From: Flavobacteriales bacterium
GTDB lineage: Bacteria; Bacteroidota; Bacteroidia; Flavobacteriales_D; Sanyastnellaceae
Length of the DNA: 5,009 nucleotides
Assembly (NCBI GenBank): GCA_947460525.1
Contig: CANHIV010000119.1
Span: 1 to 5,009 of the forward strand
Reading direction: 5' to 3'
Below the pieces are notes generated by a model, which worked only from the letters and a program-made list of their open reading frames with translations, did no database searches and had not been told where the DNA came from. Within the stretch, counting starts at the first letter, position 1, and each line of letters opens with the position of its first letter. Shown here one piece after another: positions 1 to 5,009 of the stretch. The position numbers and the translations under genes are program-made.

Positions 1-1
1 T

Positions 2-1144
2 TATGCGTTGTTGAAAGAGACTACTTTTCAAGCCGGTGGATGGGTGTCAGAGAGCAAGTACCAGCCTTCTTCGGGGGTATTTAGATCAGGTCAATGGGGA
101 GAAATGGCAATGGGCTTTAAGCAACAAGGATCCAAGTACGGTTTTGCTATGGGTGTAAATACCTTCAGCAGAATGGGGTACAATTTTGGACAGTCTTTTA
201 CGGTCAATGATTCGGTGGGTGGTCAGCAACTGCACAGTGGAGAAGGGGGCATTCATCAGTTTGTATTTGGTGCTGCACGCAAATGGGCTTGGGGACAAGA
301 CAGCGCGCATTGGGTAGGCCATCAATTGTCGGTTGGCGTGAATGGTGCATTCATGTTTGGCTCTTTGGGTTATCACCGAAACTTGGATTTTGAGAATACA
401 CAGACTTACAATAGTCGTTTTGACAATTGGGTTTCTGTGCAAGACATTCGCCCTGATTTCTCTTTTCAGTATCAGTTTCCTTTGATAGGCAATGCGAAGC
501 AAAAGGAGAAAACCAATTTGTGGGTGATGTCATTGGCGGGACAGTATACGCCTGAGTTCAACTTGAATGGAGATCAAAATATTTACGGTATTTCTTATGT
601 CAAGTATGCAGGAGTGGATGTCACCATCGATACAGGGTTTGTCGCATTGAATCAAGCCGGTAGCATTGCTATTCCGCAGCGAGTACAATTTGGCGGTGTC
701 GTTACTGCATTTTTAAAATCAGGAGCACGATTGGATTTTTATGGTCAATATGCAAGACAAGATTGGCGCAATAGCACCACCAGTTTTGCACTGTCCGCTT
801 ATTCCGATTTAAATGTGGCACAATCTACCTCAATTGGCGTTGAGTTTATTCCATTGAGCAATGAAAGAGCAACCAATGCTTTGCAATTGACGCATTTTAG
901 ATTGGGCTATAAGACAGGGCAGGACTACATCAAATTGGACAATCAAGCTGTTCAAGTACAAGTGTACTCAGCGGGATTGAGCATTCCCATTAGAGCTTCT
1001 AAAACCAATTCCAGTATTCAGCTGTCTTATCAGTGGTTGAACAAGTCCACAACATCAGGATTTGGCATGCATCAGAGTATCGTTGGCGTTGGTTTCCAAA
1101 TGAGTCCATTCGAAAGATGGTTTGTAGTTCGGAAGTATGATTAA
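2..1144 (+). CDS. Predicted outer-membrane beta-barrel protein, 5'-truncated
   Basis: The reading frame is open from the first bases of the window (TAT GCG TTG TTG AAA) to the TAA at 1142-1144, so the true start and any signal peptide lie upstream. About 380 codons are visible. The chain shows the short alternating polar/hydrophobic strands, many Gly, Tyr, Trp and Phe residues and Asn/Ser/Gly-rich turns of an outer-membrane barrel, for example GFAMGVNTFSRMGYNF near the start and IVGVGFQMSPFERWF at the end. It finishes on a charged, aromatic strand (FVVRKYD). There is no long hydrophobic helix and no plug or TonB-box motif in the visible part. It resembles the barrel proteins (FadL/OmpP1-like in style) that Bacteroidetes often carry just upstream of lptC. 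That link rests on gene order and composition, not on an alignment. Substrate is unknown. The stop overlaps the lptC start by 8 nt. Confidence 0.72.
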   Translation, partial: YALLKETTFQAGGWVSESKYQPSSGVFRSGQWGEMAMGFKQQGSKYGFAMGVNTFSRMGYNFGQSFTVNDSVGGQQLHSGEGGIHQFVFGAARKWAWGQDSAHWVGHQLSVGVNGAFMFGSLGYHRNLDFENTQTYNSRFDNWVSVQDIRPDFSFQYQFPLIGNAKQKEKTNLWVMSLAGQYTPEFNLNGDQNIYGISYVKYAGVDVTIDTGFVALNQAGSIAIPQRVQFGGVVTAFLKSGARLDFYGQYARQDWRNSTTSFALSAYSDLNVAQSTSIGVEFIPLSNERATNALQLTHFRLGYKTGQDYIKLDNQAVQVQVYSAGLSIPIRASKTNSSIQLSYQWLNKSTTSGFGMHQSIVGVGFQMSPFERWFVVRKYD

Positions 1145-1673
1145 ATATTTTTATCTCATACTGTTTACGTTTTTGTTGGCTTCTTGTCAAAATGAAATTG
1201 CCGAGATTAAAGCGGTGACCGATTACTTCAACTACCCCATTCAATCCGTTGAGAATGCAGATTATTTGTATTCTGAAAGTGCCAATAAATCAACCCGTTT
1301 ACAAGCACCACTTTTGGAGCGTTATTACAACGATACAAGTCAGATTGTAGCACCCAAAGGATTTAAAATGACCTTCTACAGCAAGGAGGGAAATGCAGAT
1401 GCATGGCTGGTTGGAAATCACGGCGAATTTTGGGAGAAATCAGGTGTGTTTTATGCAACTGGCGCGGTGAAGATGGAGAATACAGATGGCGAGTCCATGA
1501 CCACAGAAAAAGTCACATTTTATCGGGATAGTGATTTGATAAAAACGGATGATTGGGTGACCATTCAAACCAAAACAGGAACCCTTTATGGAAAAGGGCT
1601 GTTGAGCAATAGTGCATTTACGGAATATCAGATTTTACAACCTACAGGACAATTCAATATTTCAGAGCCATGA
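1137..1673 (+). CDS. lptC: LPS export ABC transporter periplasmic protein LptC (lipoprotein form)
   Basis: LptC is the bitopic component that links the inner-membrane LptB2FG transporter to periplasmic LptA and passes lipopolysaccharide towards the outer membrane. The 178-residue product begins with a lipoprotein signal: Lys3, a hydrophobic core (residues 4-14) and the lipobox LASC, with Cys17 as the lipidation site. This fixes the ATG at 1137 as the start. The C-terminal half carries the LptC/DUF1239 pattern: ATGAVKMENTDGESMTTEKV (residues 107-126), then D-W-V-T-I (139-143), LYGKGL (150-155), and a final Y-Q-I-L-Q-P-T-G (164-171). This is the beta-jellyroll repeat of Lpt proteins. Where I recall Bacteroidetes homologues usually having L-Y-W-D, this one reads V-T-F-Y-R-D. 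Residues 20-75 are less typical and I cannot assign them. Enterobacterial LptC is anchored by a helix, whereas Bacteroidetes versions are commonly lipoproteins. It overlaps the genes on both sides (8 nt upstream, 4 nt downstream). No Shine-Dalgarno site is visible at a useful spacing. Confidence 0.85.
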   Translation: MIKYFYLILFTFLLASCQNEIAEIKAVTDYFNYPIQSVENADYLYSESANKSTRLQAPLLERYYNDTSQIVAPKGFKMTFYSKEGNADAWLVGNHGEFWEKSGVFYATGAVKMENTDGESMTTEKVTFYRDSDLIKTDDWVTIQTKTGTLYGKGLLSNSAFTEYQILQPTGQFNISEP

Positions 1674-1879
1674 ACCCATTAAAAGTTGCCAAGTTTTTTG
1701 TTCATTTTTGGTTAGCCTTAACCATTGCCTCTTTCATTTATGCCGTATACATTTCCTTCGATAAAGGATGGGATGCCATGGTGTATTTTGTACCAACGGC
1801 CATTGCAGGATTTCAGTATTACGTGAGAAGAAAGATGTATTACCGATTATCGACCAAACAGGATAATTCTTCACACTAA
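1670..1879 (+). CDS. Small two-helix membrane protein of unknown function
   Basis: This 69-residue protein has two probable transmembrane helices, about residues 9-29 (FFVHFWLALTIASFIYAVYIS) and 35-52 (rich in Val, Phe, Ala, Tyr). They are joined by a short loop, FDKGWDA, and followed by a basic tail, RRKMYYR, at residues 53-59. Basic residues at both ends predict that both termini are cytoplasmic. No catalytic or binding motif is visible and I do not recognise a named family. Its start overlaps the lptC stop as ATGA, and its stop overlaps the next start as TAATG, so it is almost certainly translated together with both neighbours rather than being a chance open frame. I believe small hypothetical proteins occupy this slot in related genomes, but that needs a database check. 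A role in assisting LptC or the CNNM protein is only inferred from position. Confidence 0.75.
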   Translation: MNPLKVAKFFVHFWLALTIASFIYAVYISFDKGWDAMVYFVPTAIAGFQYYVRRKMYYRLSTKQDNSSH

Positions 1880-3156
1880 TGGCCATTACGGATTCTTGGA
1901 TTTTTTGGGTTTTATTGAGTATGCTGGTGTGCGCTTTTTCCAGCGGCATGGAGATGGCATTTATTTCAGCCAATCATTTGAAGGTGGAATTGGACAAGAA
2001 GCAGGGCGTATGGCCAGCAAGTGTCGTTAGTTATTTGATTGGACAGCCCAAGCTCTTTTTGTCGGCCATGCTCATTGGAAACAACATTGGATTGGTTGTA
2101 TTTGGAATCAAACTGGGAGATCAAATTGTCTCAATGATAGAAGGCCAATTGCCATGGGCTGCTGAGATGCTAGGTGCTGGAGGTATTCTTTTGGTTCAAA
2201 CCGTTTTGTCCACCATTGTCATTTTAATTTTTGGTGAATTCATACCCAAGGTTATCGTTTCTGCATCACCCAACCGATGGCTAAATGTTTTGGCTATCCC
2301 CTTGCTCATTTGGTACGTGGTTCTTTGGCCATTTGCTTACTTTGTTACCTCCATTGCTCAAATAATTATTGGCAAGAAATCCTCACAGGCAGATGAGAAG
2401 CGCGTTTTTGGACGTGTAGATTTGGACGATTATCTAGAAACCGTTACGGGAAATCAGGATCCGAGCAATGCTTTGGATCACGAGATTGAGATTTTTCAAA
2501 ATGCTTTGGATTTTTCTAAAATCAAAGCAAGAGACTGCATGATTCCTCGAAATGAAATAGTCGCAGTACCCGCGGAATGCAGCATGGAGGAACTGCATGC
2601 CCAATTTGTAGCGTCCAGACTTTCAAAAATTTTGGTTTATAGGAACAATATTGATGACATCATTGGATACGTGCATTCATTTGATTTGCTTCGAAAGTCG
2701 CCTACCCTAGCGGGTATCATTCGTCCAATCAGTATTATCCCAGAGGCAATGCCCGCACAGGAAATGTTGTCCATGAACATCAGAGAAAAGCGCCATGTAT
2801 TTATCGTTATCGATGAGTTTGGTGGAACTGCTGGTATGGCCACATTGGAAGATGTTATTGAAGAGATTGTAGGAGAGATTGAGGATGAACACGATGAGGT
2901 AGAGGCCAACAATGCCCACCAAGAGGACGGGACCTGGCTCTTTAGCGGAAGAGATGAGATCAAATTTTTGAATGACACCTATCAAATTCAACTCCCTGAA
3001 AAAGAGGAGGATTACGATACCATCAATGGCCTTATTTTGTATTACTTGGAAGATTTTCCGGATGAAGGCCAAAAGGTGGTAGTGAATCAATATGAGATTG
3101 AAATACTCGAGGTTTCAGAGCAAATGGTGAAAAAGGTCAAGGTGAGCGACTTATAG
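1879..3156 (+). CDS. CNNM/CorC-family membrane protein (DUF21, CBS pair, CorC_HlyC)
   Basis: This belongs to the family annotated as 'hemolysin' or HlyC/CorC, related to CNNM magnesium transporters and to gliding protein GldE. At 425 residues it has the usual full length. The CNNM (DUF21) membrane domain spans about residues 5-165, with S21-S22-G23-M24-E25-M26-A27 in the first helix, I66-G67-N68-N69 and G119-E120-F121-I122-P123-K124, all hallmark positions. The CBS pair follows at about 205-335, opening with M221-I222-P223-R224 and including DEFGGTAGM (312-320) and TLEDVIEEIVGEI (322-334). After an acidic linker (EDEHDEVE) comes the CorC_HlyC domain (about 348-423), with Y379-D380-T381-I382-N383-G384. 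Expected location is the inner membrane with the CBS pair in the cytoplasm. Family knowledge suggests Mg2+ or Co2+ transport. The name 'hemolysin' is historical and should not be read as toxin activity. It is not followed by gldD, so I do not call it GldE. It starts on an ATG overlapping the preceding stop. Confidence 0.92.
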   Translation: MAITDSWIFWVLLSMLVCAFSSGMEMAFISANHLKVELDKKQGVWPASVVSYLIGQPKLFLSAMLIGNNIGLVVFGIKLGDQIVSMIEGQLPWAAEMLGAGGILLVQTVLSTIVILIFGEFIPKVIVSASPNRWLNVLAIPLLIWYVVLWPFAYFVTSIAQIIIGKKSSQADEKRVFGRVDLDDYLETVTGNQDPSNALDHEIEIFQNALDFSKIKARDCMIPRNEIVAVPAECSMEELHAQFVASRLSKILVYRNNIDDIIGYVHSFDLLRKSPTLAGIIRPISIIPEAMPAQEMLSMNIREKRHVFIVIDEFGGTAGMATLEDVIEEIVGEIEDEHDEVEANNAHQEDGTWLFSGRDEIKFLNDTYQIQLPEKEEDYDTINGLILYYLEDFPDEGQKVVVNQYEIEILEVSEQMVKKVKVSDL

Positions 3157-3219
3157 CCAAAGTTTTTGTTTAAAGTTTCCCAAAATTTACGATATTCGCA
3201 TTCCTTAAAATGTATAGAT
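3157..3219 (+). promoter_or_regulatory. Leader of the ppiD-like gene with weak candidate promoter
   Basis: This is the only gap between genes. It is AT-rich and contains a TTTG at 3165-3168 and, 22 nt further on, GATATTCG at 3191-3198. That second element matches four of the six fixed positions of the Bacteroidetes -7 element TAnnTTTG. The arrangement resembles the known TTTG/TAnnTTTG promoter type, which would start transcription shortly before the gene, but the match is weak. There is also a direct repeat, AAAGTTT, at 3159-3165 and 3172-3178. No hairpin followed by a T-run is visible, so I do not see a terminator, and read-through from the upstream genes remains possible. No Shine-Dalgarno sequence precedes the start. 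The A-rich stretch CTTAAAATG about 10 nt upstream is typical of Bacteroidetes initiation regions. Confidence 0.25.
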
Positions 3220-5009
3220 ATGGCAATGATTGAAAAAATCAGAAGACAAGGTTGGCTCGTTCTCGTAGTAGTAGGAGTAGGTGTCATCGGATATTTAATT
3301 CCTTACGACGCAGTGATGGCGTTGATGGGCAAAGGCGCGAAAGATGCGGGAGAGATTGATGGCAAAACCATCGATGCAGCAGCTTGGCAGCAAGCAGTAG
3401 AAAAACAAAGAGTTTTGTTTGACTATAGCAGCAATGAGAGTTCATTGTCCAACGATACTTGGAACACAATTACAGAGGAGCAATTGTACGCTGATGAATT
3501 CAGCGCAATGGACATCTCTGTTTCTGACGAGGAATTGGATGAGGTGATGTTTGGTAAAATTTTGTCTCCTTTTGTAAAGAACACCATCTACGGTGGACGT
3601 GATTCATCTAGCTTTAAAGAGCAAATGCGTCAGCGTTTTGAAACCATTGATCCCAATGATCCATCTTGGACCATTGAGAAAGCTGATGCTTGGAAAGAGT
3701 TTGTTCGTTACAAGCGCAAAAAAGAGAAGTACGATAACATGATCAAATTGGGTGCTTATGCCAATTCATTGGATGCCAAATATGCCTTCACTGCACAAAA
3801 CGATCGCACTTCAGTTGAATTTGTTGCCAAGTCTTTCTTGGAAATTCCTGATGCAGAAGTAAATGTTACAGACGAGGACATCCGTGCTTATTACAACAAG
3901 CACAAATCTGAAAGAGAGTACAAGCAAGAACGCAGCCGCGGTGTGAATTATGTGAACATGACCATCAAACCAAGCGATGCTGATTTGCAGGCCATCAAAA
4001 CCACAATGGATGCCATGATTCGCGAGTTCAGAATGGCCAAGAACGATTCTGCTTATGCTGTAGGTAAAGCGATTACGCCTGGTCAAGGTAAAGTTCGTTA
4101 TCAGCCTGGTACTTTCCCTGAGCCTTTCAATTCTCAAATTGCGAGTGATTCTGTTGGAAAAGTTTTAGGTCCAATTGCACACAATGGCGCTTTGAAATTG
4201 GTAAAAATTTCTAAGCGCGTTTCAGAAATTGACAGTGTATCTGCACGTCACATTTTGATTCAAGATCAATCTCCAAAAGGAAAGGCAAAGGCAGATTCGA
4301 TTATGAATGTGATCAAAGCCAAGAAGAATTTTGCTGAGATGGCCAAGCAGTTTGGTACTGATGGAACCAAGGACAAGGGTGGAGATTTGGGCATGTTTGC
4401 ACGTGGTGCAATGGTTCCAGATTTTGAGAAGCCTTGCTTCAATGGTACTGTAGGTCAATTGCAAGTTGTAAAAACACAATTTGGTTACCACGTAATGGAA
4501 GTAACCAAAAAGAATGCACCTAAGATGAACACTTATGTTGCTATTGTTGATCAAACACAAGACCCAAGCCCTCAAACTAGAAAAGAGGCATTCAATAAAA
4601 TGCGTGATTTGACCATCAATAGCCAAGACACTGCGTCTTTCTGTGCCAATGTAAAGGCAATGGATGCCAACGCACAAGTGGTAAGCGCTAAGATGATTGC
4701 TCCCAATGCCACCAACGTAACAGGATTGGCCGAAGCGCAATCTTTGGTTTCTTGGGCTTATTCTGCTGAAATCAATGAAATCTCTCAACCGATATTGATA
4801 GGAAACGGTTGGGTAGTTGCTGTTTTGACTGAGATTCGTGAGCGTGGTGTCCCAGCTTTTGAAGATGTGAAGGATGTGATGAAAGTGAAAGTCATCAAAG
4901 AGAAGAAAGGAGAAATGTGGGCGGCCAAAATGAAAGGTTCTTCATTGCAAGAAATTGCCAAGAACAATGGTTTGACAGTGAAGCGTTCTGAGAATTTGGG
5001 CATGCGCAA
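3220..5009 (+). CDS. PpiD/SurA-like periplasmic peptidyl-prolyl cis-trans isomerase, 3'-truncated
   Basis: This is a membrane-anchored periplasmic foldase/chaperone for exported proteins. The frame is open from ATG at 3220 to the window end: 596 full codons plus two bases, with the stop outside. An ATG two codons later (3226) is a possible alternative start. A short basic N-terminus (MAMIEKIRRQ) and one helix (about 12-28, WLVLVVVGVGVIGYLIPY) anchor it with the bulk in the periplasm, as in PpiD. Residues about 40-230 form the SurA_N-type chaperone region, including V-S-D-E-E-L-D-E (101-108). The parvulin domain (about 338-432) is well preserved: SARHILI (341-347), D381, GGDLGMFARGAMVPDFE (387-403) and FGYHVMEV (421-428), with candidate catalytic residues H344, D381, M398, F402 and H424. 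Segments before (about 240-333) and after (about 436-550) look like degenerate copies of the same fold. Arginine codons favour CGT and lack CGA, unlike the genes upstream. Bacteroidetes homologues are, from memory, near 700 residues, so roughly 100 residues may be missing. Confidence 0.9.
   Translation, partial: MAMIEKIRRQGWLVLVVVGVGVIGYLIPYDAVMALMGKGAKDAGEIDGKTIDAAAWQQAVEKQRVLFDYSSNESSLSNDTWNTITEEQLYADEFSAMDISVSDEELDEVMFGKILSPFVKNTIYGGRDSSSFKEQMRQRFETIDPNDPSWTIEKADAWKEFVRYKRKKEKYDNMIKLGAYANSLDAKYAFTAQNDRTSVEFVAKSFLEIPDAEVNVTDEDIRAYYNKHKSEREYKQERSRGVNYVNMTIKPSDADLQAIKTTMDAMIREFRMAKNDSAYAVGKAITPGQGKVRYQPGTFPEPFNSQIASDSVGKVLGPIAHNGALKLVKISKRVSEIDSVSARHILIQDQSPKGKAKADSIMNVIKAKKNFAEMAKQFGTDGTKDKGGDLGMFARGAMVPDFEKPCFNGTVGQLQVVKTQFGYHVMEVTKKNAPKMNTYVAIVDQTQDPSPQTRKEAFNKMRDLTINSQDTASFCANVKAMDANAQVVSAKMIAPNATNVTGLAEAQSLVSWAYSAEINEISQPILIGNGWVVAVLTEIRERGVPAFEDVKDVMKVKVIKEKKGEMWAAKMKGSSLQEIAKNNGLTVKRSENLGMR

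Noticed and set aside
86..533. Minus-strand open frames opposite the barrel gene
   Set aside because: They conflict with the plus-strand frame, which is continuous and joined to lptC by an overlap. The translated sequences show no recognisable motif.
2637..3090. Minus-strand open frames opposite the CBS/CorC_HlyC part of the CNNM gene
   Set aside because: The plus strand carries unmistakable family motifs here. The antisense products are low-complexity Ser/Ile-rich chains.
1879..3156. Toxin (hemolysin) interpretation of the CNNM gene
   Set aside because: The name is a historical label for CorC/HlyC domain proteins. The domain order is that of a membrane metal-ion transporter and no toxin feature is present.
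3157..3190. Possible terminator after the CNNM gene
   Set aside because: The T-rich and A-rich stretches and the AAAGTTT repeat are direct, not inverted. I could not build a stable GC-containing hairpin followed by a T-run.
3210..3233. A seven-codon frame starting at ATG 3210, overlapping the isomerase start, considered as a leader peptide
   Set aside because: It is very short, has no ribosome-binding signal and no regulatory composition, and is easily explained by chance.
3811..4788. Long minus-strand open frames lying opposite the isomerase gene (about 108 and 188 codons)
   Set aside because: They lie fully opposite a gene with clear parvulin motifs. Their translations are rich in Cys, His, Ile and Leu without any domain pattern, as expected for antisense shadows of a coding sequence.

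Overview
The window holds a dense, entirely plus-strand block of five genes, the first cut at its 5' end and the last at its 3' end. It looks like a Bacteroidetes (Bacteroidota) chromosome, most likely from a flavobacterium-like or Cryomorphaceae-like marine or freshwater lineage. The reasons are the moderately AT-rich sequence, the lack of Shine-Dalgarno sites before the starts, an LptC made as a lipoprotein, and a gene order (outer-membrane barrel, lptC, small membrane protein, CNNM/CBS 'hemolysin', PpiD-like isomerase) that I recognise from that phylum. The genus cannot be fixed from this window.

Layout. Positions 2-1144: C-terminal bulk of a predicted outer-membrane beta-barrel protein. 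1137-1673: LptC-family lipoprotein. 1670-1879: 69-residue two-helix membrane protein of unknown function. 1879-3156: CNNM/CorC-family membrane protein with a CBS pair and a CorC_HlyC domain. 3157-3219: the only gap, 63 bp, with a weak candidate promoter. 3220-5009: PpiD/SurA-like periplasmic peptidyl-prolyl isomerase, running off the end.

The first four genes overlap at every junction (8, 4 and 1 nt), which points to one transcript and probable translational coupling. All five products act in the envelope: an outer-membrane barrel, a component of the lipopolysaccharide transport bridge, two inner-membrane proteins (one a probable metal-ion transporter) and a membrane-anchored chaperone/isomerase that helps exported proteins fold. 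The isomerase gene has its own leader and a visibly different arginine codon choice, which suggests that it is expressed more strongly than the genes before it.

I see no mobile element, CRISPR array, RNA gene, phage sequence or defence system. This is a housekeeping region. The least understood parts are the small membrane protein, the barrel, and the repeated parvulin-like modules of the isomerase.
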